Part shown: positions 24,568 through 34,120 of the stretch, piece after piece
How the letters are laid out: each line of letters starts with the position of its first letter
How positions within the stretch are numbered: the stretch's first letter is position 1
Source: Clostridium sp. AF37-5
Lineage (GTDB): Bacteria > Bacillota > Clostridia > Lachnospirales > Lachnospiraceae
Length of the DNA stretch: 64,000 bases
Reading direction: 5' to 3'
Assembly (NCBI RefSeq): GCF_003477605.1
Contig: NZ_QUDR01000008.1
Span: forward strand, 51,937 to 115,936
Translations under genes and position numbers: made by a program
The notes under the pieces: model-generated
What the model saw: the letters and a program-made list of their open reading frames with translations, nothing else
What the model was told of the DNA's origin: nothing
The model's database searches: none

Positions 24568-25101
24568 TTGGGGTATTACACTACGGCTGAAATTGTGAAA
24601 ATCGTCAACAAGCTCATTGACCGTTGCGGTACTCGTGACCCGTACAAGGTCGCAAAAGAGCTTGGTATCAATATTATCTACCGAGATTTTGAAAAGCAGC
24701 GTGGAGCATACAAGGTCATTCTGAAGAACCGCTTTGTTTTCCTTAAAAACGGTATGCACCCGGTCGTGGAACAGATAGTGCTATGGCACGAAATCGGACA
24801 CGATGTTCTCCACAGGCAAGAAGCGGTTGCTGTCGGCGGGTTCAAAGAGTTCAACATCTTTGATATGAGAGAGAACCGTATGGAGTATGAAGCAAATATC
24901 TTCGCTTCTCAGGCTTCGCTCCCGGACGACACCATTTTGGAATACATTGAAAACGGCTATGACATTCAGCAGATTGCACGGGCAATGTGTTCCGACATAA
25001 ACCTAATTGCTCTGAAAGTAGATACGCTGATTGCACAAGGCTATCAACTTCGCAAACAGGAACACCAAAACGATTTTCTTAAATACAGTAAAAAAATATA
25101 A
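24568..25101 (+). CDS. ImmA/IrrE-family metalloprotease
   Basis: The 177-residue protein starts with TTG at 24568 after GGGAGGTG. It has HEIGH followed by MEYEANIFASQASLP, the zinc site and helper block of ImmA. By family precedent it cleaves the XRE repressor encoded upstream and releases the operons it holds. It is the second ImmA-like protease in this ICE. TATAAT-like boxes lie at 24541-24552. Confidence 0.85.
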   Translation: MGYYTTAEIVKIVNKLIDRCGTRDPYKVAKELGINIIYRDFEKQRGAYKVILKNRFVFLKNGMHPVVEQIVLWHEIGHDVLHRQEAVAVGGFKEFNIFDMRENRMEYEANIFASQASLPDDTILEYIENGYDIQQIARAMCSDINLIALKVDTLIAQGYQLRKQEHQNDFLKYSKKI

Positions 25102-25141
25102 GACCGTCAAGTCTCGAATGAGATCTGACGGTCTAATTTTT
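25101..25141. terminator. Bidirectional terminator
   Basis: AGACCGTCA (25101-25109) pairs with TGACGGTCT (25126-25134), followed by T residues. It separates the convergent ImmA and GIY-YIG genes. Confidence 0.8.
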
Positions 25142-25142
25142 A

Positions 25143-25613
25143 TCAGTTTTTATTATATCCGAATTGTCTTGTGCAAAGGGTATCTTTCCACCATTTTTCA
25201 CGACTCAGTATGTAATTATCATCCATTCGTGCGTTATAGTTTTCTAATACTGAATACTGAAAATTTGCTTTTATATAATCAAACCCTTTGGTGTCAACAA
25301 TATGTTTAAGTTCAACATTCCCACCGTGTCCATTGTCTATATAGTTAGTCCACCTTTGAAGCAACATTCCATACTGAGCAGTTGCCGAGCCAACATACAT
25401 TTTTCCGTTGCTGGTATCAGTTATAAGATAAACTGCTTTTTGATTTCTCAAAGCATCAAGCCAACCGCTGCGTTTATTCCGAATAATCGTTTCCAGTTGT
25501 GAAAAACTCAATCTTATGTTCTCATAACCCGGAAATTCGTCACCATCATAAGCAGTAGAAAGAATTTCTATTACTTCCAGTTCCTCCATCATAGACTCAT
25601 AGGTTCTTCCCAT
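25143..25613 (-). CDS. GIY-YIG nuclease domain protein
   Basis: In this 156-residue protein, residues 60-125 carry a GIY-YIG core: KAVYLITDTSNGKMYVGSA, then RWTNYIDNGHGGN. The N-terminal 55 residues are a separate acidic helical region. Stand-alone proteins of this kind occur on mobile elements and may act as nucleases; the target is unknown. The ribosome site is weak. Confidence 0.7.
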   Translation of the reverse strand: MGRTYESMMEELEVIEILSTAYDGDEFPGYENIRLSFSQLETIIRNKRSGWLDALRNQKAVYLITDTSNGKMYVGSATAQYGMLLQRWTNYIDNGHGGNVELKHIVDTKGFDYIKANFQYSVLENYNARMDDNYILSREKWWKDTLCTRQFGYNKN

Positions 25614-25628
25614 GCCTTAACCCTGTAT

Positions 25629-25698
25629 GCCATCCTGTTGTCCTCCTGCAAAAAATGAGTGAGGGGATTTCCATCCCTCACCCAGTAGCCCGCAGGAT
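25629..25698. repeat. Nested inverted repeat at the edge of the GC-rich insert
   Basis: TGCCATCCTG and its complement CAGGATGGCA form outer arms around an inner GAGTGAGGGGAT/ATCCCTCAC hairpin. It lies just downstream of the sigma-like gene at 25717 and may terminate its transcript. It also marks the change in base composition. Confidence 0.5.
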
Positions 25699-25716
25699 GG
25701 CAGGCTGTTTTAGAAG

Positions 25717-26142
25717 CTATAAAATTTTCCGCAGCTTCTTCCGCAGATGGTCTAACCTCGCATAGATGGCACCAGTCGTCAAATGCACAAGCGGGGCAAT
25801 CTCCTTTGTGGAATACCCCTGCATTTTCAGCAGGACGATTTTCAAGGTACGCCCGTCCACCGTGACTAATACTTGATAGAGATTTTCGCTCTCAATCTCT
25901 TCCAGTAACTCCGCAACCGTACCCACTTCCGCCTGCCGCTCCCTGCCTGCCATGTCCTCAAGATATTCCGCAACGTCATTCGTCCATCGGTAAAACCGCC
26001 TGTTGGAATTGAAGTCTGCCCTGTCCGCCATGCGTATCTGCTCAATGGTCGCTTCATCAACGCCGCACTCACGCAGCAGCTTTTCCTCCGCTTCTTTCCA
26101 GATACGCCATTTCCTGTCCTCCCGTCCGTGGTTGTATGCCAT
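25717..26142 (-). CDS. Sigma-70 region 4-type protein
   Basis: The 141-residue protein starts at 26142 after GGAGGAAG. The C-terminal 60 residues form an HTH of sigma region 4 type (LKMQGYSTKEIAPLVHLTTGAIYARLDHLRKKL). The N-terminal part is Arg/Glu-rich. It is more GC-rich than neighbouring ICE genes. Likely a regulator belonging to the insert that brought the tet genes. Confidence 0.65.
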   Translation of the reverse strand: MAYNHGREDRKWRIWKEAEEKLLRECGVDEATIEQIRMADRADFNSNRRFYRWTNDVAEYLEDMAGRERQAEVGTVAELLEEIESENLYQVLVTVDGRTLKIVLLKMQGYSTKEIAPLVHLTTGAIYARLDHLRKKLRKIL

Positions 26143-26236
26143 TCTTACTTCCTCCAATCAGAATTGATTGAGAGGGCAGAGAAAAGCCCCCTCATCTTCC
26201 CAAAGGAAAAAACAAGGGGGCTGAACGCCTTAAATT

Positions 26237-26749
26237 TTAATTTTCTATTATCGTTCTTAGTTTTATTAGGATTCTGGCTTTGCGTTTGTTTACAACGCTC
26301 TGGGTTATGCCCAACCTCGCCCCGACTTCACGCTCGGAAAGTCCGTCAAAAAAGATTGCCTGTATCAGCTCCTGTTCACTATCCGACAGCAAAGGCAGGG
26401 CGGCTTTCAGCCTGTCCACCATGACCGCATTGACAACGGTTTCTGCAATGTCCACCGCTTCATCAGTGATAAAGTCCAGAGGATTCCCCTCGCTGTCCGT
26501 AAATCCGTCGAGAGATAGCAGTCTATTCTTTGTATCTAATTTTTGCAGATAACGCCACCGTTCCTTGTCACGGTAGAAGTCTGTGTATTGCTCCCTCACG
26601 ACTTCAAGCAGACAGCCTTGAATGGGGATAAACAGCTTGTCCATATAGGTCTGGTCGGATTCCCTGCAACGGCAGAACTCCGTGTAGGATAATTCCACAT
26701 AGCCGCCACTTTCTCTGATATATACCTTTCTTGGTGCATATTTCACCAT
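26237..26749 (-). CDS. Sigma-70-like factor
   Basis: The 170-residue protein starts at 26749 after GGGAGGT. The C-terminus is region 4 (LLSDSEQELIQAIFFDGLSEREVGARLGITQSVVNKRKARI). N-terminal residues (YIRESGGYVELSYTEFCRCRESDQTYMDKLFIP) resemble ICE-borne sigma factors. A leader dyad (CCATCTGGA/TCAGATGGG) precedes the ribosome site. It lies 95 bp ahead of the gene at 25717. Confidence 0.7.
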   Translation of the reverse strand: MVKYAPRKVYIRESGGYVELSYTEFCRCRESDQTYMDKLFIPIQGCLLEVVREQYTDFYRDKERWRYLQKLDTKNRLLSLDGFTDSEGNPLDFITDEAVDIAETVVNAVMVDRLKAALPLLSDSEQELIQAIFFDGLSEREVGARLGITQSVVNKRKARILIKLRTIIEN

Positions 26750-26859
26750 AAATACCTCCCATCTGAATTTTTGAAATGTAAAAAATCCAGATGGAGAGGC
26801 GGAGAACGACACCGCATATCAGAAACAGCCCTACGGCACTTTCCAACAAAAATCGACAA

Positions 26860-26894
26860 AAGAAAAACCGCAAAGGCTCTGTGACCTTTACGGT
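26860..26894 (-). terminator. Terminator downstream of the tet region
   Basis: ACCGCAAAGG (26867-26876) pairs with CCTTTACGGT (26885-26894), with T residues after it on the minus strand. It separates the tet unit from the sigma-like genes. Confidence 0.7.
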
Positions 26895-26939
26895 TATAGG
26901 AAATAGTAATTCTATTGTATGGAGATTGTACTTCTACTT

Positions 26940-27068
26940 TCAAGGTGAGAAGTACCGTTGCACTGGCAGAAATTTTTTTAACTGGTTTCCTGCCGTTCTC
27001 TGATATGCTATGTATTGATAAATTTTGCTTCGTATGAGCAGATAGATAACTGCCCGAAAAAAGGACAT
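26940..27068 (-). CDS. Candidate 42-residue ORF below tet(40)
   Basis: ATG at 27068 follows GGAGGG by 8 bases and opens MSFFRAVIYLLIRSKIYQYI..., ending at 26940. It is basic with a short hydrophobic start. No family is recognised. A hairpin (GGAGGG region at about 27078-27107) can hide its ribosome site. Otherwise the 26750-27345 gap has only terminators. Confidence 0.35.
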   Translation of the reverse strand: MSFFRAVIYLLIRSKIYQYIAYQRTAGNQLKKFLPVQRYFSP

Positions 27069-27296
27069 AAAAAAATCCCTCCAAATTTAAAAACAAATTC
27101 AGAGGGTAATTTAGGGTATAACAAAATAACCCACCCGAATATCGTTTTTTTTATTTGGTGAGTTTGTTCTTTCAAATACGAAACAAATGCTCATGTACGG
27201 TAAAGTATCACAAGAAAATTATGTCGAATTGACAGCCGCCTCCGCTATACCGAATAAGGAAATAAAGAGTCCTCAAATTTTGCGCTACTAAATGAA

Positions 27297-27324
27297 GACG
27301 AGCGGAAGTAATCTCCCGCTCGTC
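27297..27324 (-). terminator. Terminator after tet(40)
   Basis: GACGAGCGG (27297-27305) pairs perfectly with CCGCTCGTC (27316-27324), followed on the minus strand by TTCATTT. It lies 22 bp after the tet(40) stop. Confidence 0.7.
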
Positions 27325-27345
27325 AGTAAACTTAACTATGCCATA

Positions 27346-28566
27346 TCAATCCCGCTTCTTTCCCGCCACCGGCACTAAGAACAGCGCGGGCAACAGCAGG
27401 AAAGCGGTACAGACCAGCCCCCAGGGTATGGACACCTGCTGGGCTACCAGCCCCACAATAGGCCCGCCGATGATCTGCCCGAAAGAGTCCAGCTGTCCGC
27501 TGGTGGAAAAGACTGTGGCGCGCATTTTCTCATCCACTTGGTCGTTCATCCAGGCGGCCAGCACAGGCTCCTTGATGGTGCGCATAAGCCCCGCCAGCAG
27601 GAACACCAACAACATGAACCAAAAGCTCCGCCCCACCGCGAAGAGAACCAGGAACAGGATATACCCGGCGCTGGTGGACATGACCACACTGGTTCGGCTG
27701 ACAGTCCCTTTTTTCTCCATGCGGGCGATGAGCAACTGAGAAGCCAGAATACCTAAGCCGCTGCCGATAAGACTGATAACACCGAACCAAGTGACGCTGT
27801 TCAGCGGCCCGATAACGGGTATTACCGTGTCATCCAGAAAATGAGCGGTGGAGAGCCGGTCAAAGCCTTCACTGGCAAGTCCCCCGCATAGTGTGATTGC
27901 TAAGAGCGCCAGCAACACAGGTGCGCCTTTCACAAAGCCCAGGTTGAGCTTGAACAGGCAGACAAAGTCTTTAAGCAAGCCCTGCCGTTCCTCAATAGCA
28001 GGGGAGAAGTTGGTTTCTGGCATGATGCGAACCATCACCAGCCCCAACAACAAGCACAAACTGCCCCCCAAGATGACAGGCATTTGCAGGTTTATGTTTC
28101 CCAGCAGTGTGCCCAGCACCACGCCCAGAACGCCGCCGATTTGCCCCATTTGACTGCCCCGCAGGAACACCTTGTCTATGGGTTTGTCCTCTTCCTCCGA
28201 GGCAATCCACGCCTCCAGAGCGCCGGTGATGAAGGTATCACCGCAACCCCAGACAACCTGGGCCAGCAGAACCGGCGCGAACCACGGTAGCGCACCCTCC
28301 ATCAGAAAGCCCAGGCCGTAGAGGAACATTCCAATCAGCACCGAGCGCCGACGGCTATACAAATCCGCCACCACACCGGTGGGCATCTCGAACAGAAAGC
28401 AGGAGGTCTCCTGAACCGTCCCTACCAGGACAAGCTGGAAAGCATCCAGCTGCACCACCTCCAGGTGGTACACGATGGAAAGCACTGTGGACATAGAAAC
28501 CGCCAGGGAACAGACAAATCGGAACAGCAGGTAGACAGAATATGCCTTTGAATTTTTAGCAAACAT
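27346..28566 (-). CDS. tet(40): Tetracycline efflux MFS transporter Tet(40)
   Basis: The 406-residue major facilitator protein (start MFAKNSKAYSVYLLFRF) has about twelve membrane helices and the loop 2-3 motif GVVADLYSRRRS. Length and position 50 bp behind tet(O/32/O) match Tet(40) of gut Clostridia, which pumps tetracycline out of the cell. The start at 28566 follows AAAGGAG. It is strikingly GC-rich beside the ICE genes and tet(O/32/O), pointing to a different origin. Confidence 0.9.
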   Translation of the reverse strand: MFAKNSKAYSVYLLFRFVCSLAVSMSTVLSIVYHLEVVQLDAFQLVLVGTVQETSCFLFEMPTGVVADLYSRRRSVLIGMFLYGLGFLMEGALPWFAPVLLAQVVWGCGDTFITGALEAWIASEEEDKPIDKVFLRGSQMGQIGGVLGVVLGTLLGNINLQMPVILGGSLCLLLGLVMVRIMPETNFSPAIEERQGLLKDFVCLFKLNLGFVKGAPVLLALLAITLCGGLASEGFDRLSTAHFLDDTVIPVIGPLNSVTWFGVISLIGSGLGILASQLLIARMEKKGTVSRTSVVMSTSAGYILFLVLFAVGRSFWFMLLVFLLAGLMRTIKEPVLAAWMNDQVDEKMRATVFSTSGQLDSFGQIIGGPIVGLVAQQVSIPWGLVCTAFLLLPALFLVPVAGKKRD

Positions 28567-28616
28567 GAAGTTACATTCTCCTTTCAAATCTCATTTTATA
28601 TGACTTTTGCAAGCTG

Positions 28617-30536
28617 TTAAGCTAACTTGTGGAACATATGCCGAACCTTATCTATACGGCTATTCGGGCGGCGGGGTTGGCAAATAAATTTACCAATAGC
28701 TGGCTGGTATCCTTTTAACTCTGTCAAGCAGACTCCCTGCCCATTTGTGAAATAAGTTAAATCGTTCCTGTATTCTTGAATACATCTAGCAGGGATTTCT
28801 CCTTTCAGAATGACCTCGTCATTCTTTATCTGAGTACTTACAATATCTGCACAATACCTTGGAGCATCATGATACGCCCGTGAGAGATATTCCTGCGGTG
28901 CATAAATTTCAAAGTGGAGATATGGCTCTAATAGTTCTGTCCCTGCTTTTTTTAAAGCCTGCTCCAATACGATAGGGGAAAGCAGCCGAAAGTCTGCGGG
29001 GGTACTTACAGGACTATAATACAATCCATATTCAAAACAGATTTTACAGTCTGTCACTTTCCATCCATACAGCCCCTGCTCGCAGCCATAAAGAACCCCC
29101 TCCATAACCGCATTTTGGAACGATTGATTTAAATATCCAAGTGAAACTCTGCTTTCATACTGCACTCCGCTTCCAATAGGGAGCGGCTCTATGGACAACC
29201 CGACAGAAGCCCAGAAAGGATTTGGCGGGACTTCTATGTGGATGGTATATTCTGCTTTTCTAAGCGGTCTTTCCAGATAAATAACCGAAGGCTCTTTCAT
29301 AGCCACGCCCACATGATATTTTTCTTCTAATAGCGAACAAATAACTTCTAACTGTACTTTTCCCAAAAAAGATAATATAATCTCATGTGTAACAGTATCA
29401 ATGTCAAAATGCAAAAGAGGGTCTGTATCAGCAATCTCTGTGAGGGCATTTAACAGGGCTTCCCTTTGCTCCGGCTTTTGCGGCTCTACCGTTGTCCGAA
29501 GTAATGGCATGGGATTATCAATCCGTGTTTTGTGAGGCAGGAGTTTTTCATTTCCCAGAATGTCGTTCAGTTTCAAAGTATCATCAGCTAAAATAACAAT
29601 TTCTCCCGGACAGGCATGGTCAACCGGGACGATTTCACCATTTGACGGAATACACATTTCTGTAATCTTTATTTTTTCCTTTTTTGACAGCAGCAGGGTA
29701 TCCCGTAAATGGAGCGTCCCATGATACAGGCGTAAATAAGAAAGCCGTTTTTTCCGCTCTGTATACTCAACCTTAAAAACATATCCACATAATTCAGACT
29801 GAATATCGTCTGTTTCTGTAATGAAAGTTTCTGTAATCGCTTCAATCAGTTTTTCTGTTCCTAAATTGTCTTTTGCACTCCCATGATAAACAGGAAACAA
29901 AGAGCAGCATCTGGTTCTTTTGCACTTTTCATATTGTAATTCCTGTATATCCAAAGAATCCTCTGCAACATATCGTTCTAATAGTTCATCGCTTCCGGAA
30001 ATAATCATATCCCATTTGTCCAAATCAGAAATATCGGTCATGGTTATCTTTGGCGACAGGGAAACCTCCTGCATGACAATCATATCACTGGTAAGTTTGT
30101 CTTTAATGCTTTGGTAAACACGCTGTAGGTCGATTCCATTTTGGTCTATCTTATTTATAAAGATAATTGTCGGAATGTTCATTTTCTGAAGCGCATGGAA
30201 TAATATACGCGTCTGTGCCTGTACGCCGTCTTTTGCCGAAATGACTAAAACAGCTCCGTCAAGGACAGATAAAGCACGGTATGCTTCGGTTAAAAAATCC
30301 ATATGGCCTGGCGTATCTATAATGTTGACTTTTACATCCTCCCACTGAAAAGATGTCACTGCTGTCTGGATAGTGATTCCCCTTTGACGCTCCAAATTCA
30401 TTGTATCTGTCCTTGTTGTGCCTTCATCTACGCTCCCTAGTTCTGCAATTGCACCACTGGTATACAATAAACTTTCCGTTAATGTTGTCTTTCCTGCGTC
30501 AACGTGAGCCAGAATGCCTAAGTTAATTATTTTCAT
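28617..30536 (-). CDS. tet(O/32/O): Mosaic ribosomal protection protein Tet(O/32/O)
   Basis: The 639-residue EF-G-like GTPase has G1 AHVDAGKT (10-17), G3 DTPGH, and G4 NKID. The first ~82 residues and the part from about residue 410 to the end read as Tet(O). The middle (for example [21 protein letters not shown]) differs and fits Tet(32). This is the known mosaic class tet(O/32/O). The protein displaces tetracycline from the ribosome. The start follows TAGGAGGAAAATCAC, as in tet(M)/tet(O) genes. Confidence 0.92.
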   Translation of the reverse strand: MKIINLGILAHVDAGKTTLTESLLYTSGAIAELGSVDEGTTRTDTMNLERQRGITIQTAVTSFQWEDVKVNIIDTPGHMDFLTEAYRALSVLDGAVLVISAKDGVQAQTRILFHALQKMNIPTIIFINKIDQNGIDLQRVYQSIKDKLTSDMIVMQEVSLSPKITMTDISDLDKWDMIISGSDELLERYVAEDSLDIQELQYEKCKRTRCCSLFPVYHGSAKDNLGTEKLIEAITETFITETDDIQSELCGYVFKVEYTERKKRLSYLRLYHGTLHLRDTLLLSKKEKIKITEMCIPSNGEIVPVDHACPGEIVILADDTLKLNDILGNEKLLPHKTRIDNPMPLLRTTVEPQKPEQREALLNALTEIADTDPLLHFDIDTVTHEIILSFLGKVQLEVICSLLEEKYHVGVAMKEPSVIYLERPLRKAEYTIHIEVPPNPFWASVGLSIEPLPIGSGVQYESRVSLGYLNQSFQNAVMEGVLYGCEQGLYGWKVTDCKICFEYGLYYSPVSTPADFRLLSPIVLEQALKKAGTELLEPYLHFEIYAPQEYLSRAYHDAPRYCADIVSTQIKNDEVILKGEIPARCIQEYRNDLTYFTNGQGVCLTELKGYQPAIGKFICQPRRPNSRIDKVRHMFHKLA

Positions 30537-30845
30537 GTGATTTTCCTCCTATCAACACCCAAAAAAGGGCATAAAAATACCCAGTGATAAATACTCCTAT
30601 CACTGGGTAAATAACTCCAATAGCCCCAAAACACTTATATGTTTTCGGGCATATAAAATTACATGATAAAAGTATTCTTAAACTGGGTACAAAAAACTAA
30701 GCCCCATATTAAAAGTGAAACGGGACTGCTACTTTTTGTTCCCACTATCAAATTGACAGTTTATTTAAGAATACCTTGCCGCATATTTATTAACTCCTTG
30801 TCTAATACTGAATCTAATTATATTCCTTAACCCTTTATTTGTCAA
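30537..30845 (-). promoter_or_regulatory. tet leader with promoter, leader peptide and attenuator
   Basis: TTGACA (30840-30845) and TATAAT (30817-30822) are perfect consensus with 17 bp between. A 7-codon leader ORF (MRQGILK, 30784-30761) follows AAGGAG. A terminator stem pairs ACCCAGTGATA (30580-30590) with its complement at 30599-30610 and ends in T residues, just before the tet ribosome site. The layout matches Tn916 tet(M)-type leaders, where drug-slowed translation lets transcription pass. Confidence 0.85.
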
Positions 30846-30963
30846 GCCTATATTTAAAGAACATAATAGAAAACTGTTCTGACAGATTTAGAGTATGTGA
30901 TATTTTACACAATAATATCAAGCAATATGAAAGATACTAAAGTCAAGCGAAAGAAAAAATGTT

Positions 30964-31296
30964 ATGGATTATTTGAAAACGGCAGATGAAATTGTTGATG
31001 TCTATTTTGTCACATATATAGAGTCTTGTGATAAGAATAATAATTCACATTCTACATCTTGGAGAAATAGATATATAGGTCAAGACGGTGTTATCTATAT
31101 TCTTAAGAATGGAAACAGACAATTCTTTGTTTGGCATCCTGTTGACGATGATTTTAAACCAATTACTTCTTTGGGAATTATTAGTTCCCGTGATGATTAT
31201 TATATTAAAAAGAACAATCTATTAGTAACAACTCAGAATTCCATTTACAAATTCAGGCTTATCAACAAGGAGGTGAACACTGATGATAAAACTTAA
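30964..31296 (+). CDS. Unknown protein on the opposite strand
   Basis: A 110-residue frame begins MDYLKTADEIVDVYFVTYIE, is rich in Asn, Asp, Tyr and beta-prone, with weak ribosome site. No family is recognised. It overlaps the next gene by 14 bp and forms a two-gene plus-strand unit between the tet operon and the transfer genes, against the direction of nearly everything around it. AT-rich composition also sets it apart. Confidence 0.5.
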   Translation: MDYLKTADEIVDVYFVTYIESCDKNNNSHSTSWRNRYIGQDGVIYILKNGNRQFFVWHPVDDDFKPITSLGIISSRDDYYIKKNNLLVTTQNSIYKFRLINKEVNTDDKT

Positions 31297-31504
31297 CAAA
31301 ATGGAACAAAATGAATATAACGCTTTTATTGTTGCTGTTGTTCCTTCATTATTACCCGGCACATACCACTTTAGAGACTTTTTCACAAATAGAGTTACAT
31401 CTGCAAGAATCGGTCGTAAATTCTATGAAGATGTTGTCAATGGTATATATCCGCATATTTCTCTTGTTGGGACAAAGGCTTCAGAAGGTTATATTTGTTC
31501 TTGA
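31283..31504 (+). CDS. Small unknown protein
   Basis: The 73-residue protein starts after AAGGAGGTGAACACTG, a strong ribosome site. The segment LLPGTYHFRDFFTNRVTSARIGRKFYEDVVNG looks like a compact DNA-binding or adaptor fold, but no family is assigned. It ends before a clear plus-strand terminator. Confidence 0.6.
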   Translation: MIKLNKMEQNEYNAFIVAVVPSLLPGTYHFRDFFTNRVTSARIGRKFYEDVVNGIYPHISLVGTKASEGYICS

Positions 31505-31533
31505 GTAAATACCTGATTTCTCATAATGTACTT

Positions 31534-31564
31534 GATGGCTACTCAAACGAGCAGCCATCTTTTT
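31534..31564 (+). terminator. Terminator of the plus-strand gene pair
   Basis: GATGGCT (31534-31540) pairs with AGCCATC (31553-31559), followed by five T. It overlaps the stop of the convergent CHAP gene. Confidence 0.7.
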
Positions 31565-33272
31565 AATATGCCGGAATACCGTATCCGTAGATAACAGAGC
31601 TTCCGACAGGGTATGTTTTGGTTCTGCAAGTGTCGCCTGAGTTGCCCTCAACGGTATAGACTGTACCGTTTTCGCATTTCTGAACAATACCGGTGTGGTC
31701 TGTCACACCGTCGCCCTCCCAGTCAAAGAAAATGATTGTACCGGGCGAAGGCTCATACGAACCGTCTGCCCACTGTCCTCGGTCTCTGAACCATTGTACA
31801 CCGTTTACACAGCCGGCATACTTTGGAATAATACCGGCGTCGATATATCCGCACTCGTTAGCACACCAAGAGACGAAGCAGGCACACCATTCTACACGGG
31901 AGTCAAATCCGTACCAAGACCAGTAAGGCTGACCGCCTACATTACCCACCTGTGACAAGGCAACCGTTACGATTTGGTCGTCGCTGTATCCGATACCGTA
32001 AAGCACCTGAGACCATAGTTGATTGTTTTCGTCCTTTAGCAGCTCGGCAAGATACTCTTTCTGCTCCTGATTAAATCCGTACATAGCCGCCATTTCATCA
32101 ACGGTCTTGTGCGATACCGTGATATACAGGAAAGTTTCTGTTACTGTGGTTTCGGTCTGTACGATGTTGCCGTGTCCGTCGTCGCTTTCTTCGATTTCGG
32201 TATGGGTTTTCGTTTCCGTTCGGGAAGAAATATCGTTCATTTCCCAAAAAATATCCGACAGTAGCTGCTTCTTGGTTTCATCAACCGTAGCAACCTCCAT
32301 CGGATTGTCGGGGTCGGTATTCACTTTAACAGAATAGACCGCAAGAACATCTTTCCAAACAGCTCTGCTTCCGCTCATTTCAAGCACATCATAGCTTACA
32401 GAGTTCTTTTCCTGTTCCAATCGGTCATCATATTCCTGATTGATTTCCTGAACGACTGTCTGCATTGACATTCCCGTGCCGGAATCCTCTCCCGAAAAGA
32501 AGATACCGAACACAGAACCTGCAATCAAGGCTACAAGACATAGCACAATAATTACTACCACCGCAACCCAACCGCCGGCAGCGATAGCGGCAATAAGACC
32601 TTTTACCGCCGCTATGATTGCTTTTACTGCGGCAATGGTGGCTTTGGCTGCGGCTTTAATCGTAGCGGCTGTTGCTTTGGCTGTGGCTTTTGCCGCCTGT
32701 GCCGCTTTCTGCGAAGCCTTAACTGTCGCCTGAGCTGTTTTCTGTGCCGCTTTTGCCGCTTGCTGACTGGTTTTTATCGCAGTCTTTGCAGTCTGCTCAG
32801 CCGTCTTAACCGATTTCTGTGCGGTCTTTGTTGCTTCTTTTCCGGCAAACTTAATGGTTTTCTTTCCGGAGGAAGTGGCAGACTGCTTTATGGTCTTTTC
32901 CGCCTTATCGACAGTCTTAATCGCAGAGCTTGTGTTTTGCGAAGCCTGTTTTCTCAAAGACTGCTCGGCTCGCTGCTGCTTGAAACGCTGAATACCGTCC
33001 TTTGCGGTGCGGATATTCTCTTTTGTGGTTTCAAGTCCCTTTCGTCCCGCCTTGTCAAACGCATAGGCACCATCGTGAAACACCTCGTCAATACCGCTTT
33101 CCAGTTTATCGGAAGCGTATTCCTCGGCAGAACTGCTGTTGGCATTTACCGACCGCTCCGCCTTTTCTTTTGTTGCGATATACGCCTGCTTCATTCGTTG
33201 GGTTGCGACGGCAGCCTTATCTATTGTTCGTATCGTACCTTTTGCATTGTCTTTCGTTTTAATATCAGCCAT
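31563..33272 (-). CDS. CD1108-family conjugation protein with CHAP hydrolase domain
   Basis: The 569-residue protein has a long Lys/Ala/Thr-rich helical N-terminal region (to ~215), a membrane helix (about 230-255, [18 protein letters not shown]), a linker domain, and a C-terminal CHAP/NlpC-type domain with [14 protein letters not shown] and DHTGIVQ, giving the Cys-His pair. It is inferred to open the peptidoglycan for the mating channel, like VirB1. The start follows GAAGGAGG. Confidence 0.85.
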   Translation of the reverse strand: MADIKTKDNAKGTIRTIDKAAVATQRMKQAYIATKEKAERSVNANSSSAEEYASDKLESGIDEVFHDGAYAFDKAGRKGLETTKENIRTAKDGIQRFKQQRAEQSLRKQASQNTSSAIKTVDKAEKTIKQSATSSGKKTIKFAGKEATKTAQKSVKTAEQTAKTAIKTSQQAAKAAQKTAQATVKASQKAAQAAKATAKATAATIKAAAKATIAAVKAIIAAVKGLIAAIAAGGWVAVVVIIVLCLVALIAGSVFGIFFSGEDSGTGMSMQTVVQEINQEYDDRLEQEKNSVSYDVLEMSGSRAVWKDVLAVYSVKVNTDPDNPMEVATVDETKKQLLSDIFWEMNDISSRTETKTHTEIEESDDGHGNIVQTETTVTETFLYITVSHKTVDEMAAMYGFNQEQKEYLAELLKDENNQLWSQVLYGIGYSDDQIVTVALSQVGNVGGQPYWSWYGFDSRVEWCACFVSWCANECGYIDAGIIPKYAGCVNGVQWFRDRGQWADGSYEPSPGTIIFFDWEGDGVTDHTGIVQKCENGTVYTVEGNSGDTCRTKTYPVGSSVIYGYGIPAY

Positions 33273-33312
33273 ACAATCCCTCCTTCCTATGCAGGCTGAA
33301 CTACCTGTTGTA

Positions 33313-34083
33313 TTATTCGTTTATTAGCTTCGCCACTACAACAAGTCTGCCGTTTGTCCGGGAATACTCACAGGTGGAAAGGGTCAGGAGCTTGTCGCCG
33401 TATTCGGCGGTTATGCCGGTTTCGTAAAGCGACAGTTTCTTGCACTTCTCAACATAGGCAGTGAAATCCTCGGCGGTGTCCGCATTGACGAACTGATAAT
33501 ATTTGAAGCTGTCGGGACTATCCGTATATACTACGGTTTTGAACACGGCAATTACTTCATAGGTCTGTCTATCGGTCAGCGTATCAAAGGATACTGTTTT
33601 GTGCTTTTCCCAAAAGCTCTTGTCCTTGAATTTCATAAGACCGGCGAACATAGAGCCGTCGTTCATATGATGACCGTAGATAATGATATTGTCGCTTGGC
33701 AGTTCCATATCGCAGTTTTCCTGAACATAAGGACAGCCGTAGTCGGTGTATGCCTTATCAAAGCCGTGCTTCAGATAGAAGTTCGGGTTGTCCTTTGACT
33801 GCATAACGGGATAATTGATTTTTGTGTCCTCAACCTTAATCCAGCCGACCATATCGTTATTTTGCAGATAAAGCTCCTGATACTCCGGGATAAAGGTCTT
33901 TTCTTCGGAGTAGTTCATCAGCTCTGTGGTTTCTTCAGGCTCGGTCTCCACAACCTCAATCAGATTGTCGTACATCTCAGCCTGCTTTGCAGAGTCGCAA
34001 TAGTGCTTGATGAGAAAACCTGAACTGACGGCAAATACAATGCTGAAAGCACAGATTATGGCAATATAGATTTTGTTTTTCAT
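33313..34083 (-). CDS. Class B sortase
   Basis: The 256-residue protein starts at 34083 with an N-terminal membrane anchor and a sortase domain holding YGHHM (catalytic His) and LTLSTCEYSRTNGR (Cys and Arg). SrtB-type transpeptidases attach surface proteins to the wall or to pili. In this ICE the likely client is the Cna-B adhesin at 56382-60632, whose motif TPKTG differs from the NPQTN of iron-uptake SrtB. Confidence 0.88.
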   Translation of the reverse strand: MKNKIYIAIICAFSIVFAVSSGFLIKHYCDSAKQAEMYDNLIEVVETEPEETTELMNYSEEKTFIPEYQELYLQNNDMVGWIKVEDTKINYPVMQSKDNPNFYLKHGFDKAYTDYGCPYVQENCDMELPSDNIIIYGHHMNDGSMFAGLMKFKDKSFWEKHKTVSFDTLTDRQTYEVIAVFKTVVYTDSPDSFKYYQFVNADTAEDFTAYVEKCKKLSLYETGITAEYGDKLLTLSTCEYSRTNGRLVVVAKLINE

Positions 34084-34120
34084 AGGTGTTTCCTTTCTCA
34101 TTTACAGAATAGGGCAAGGG

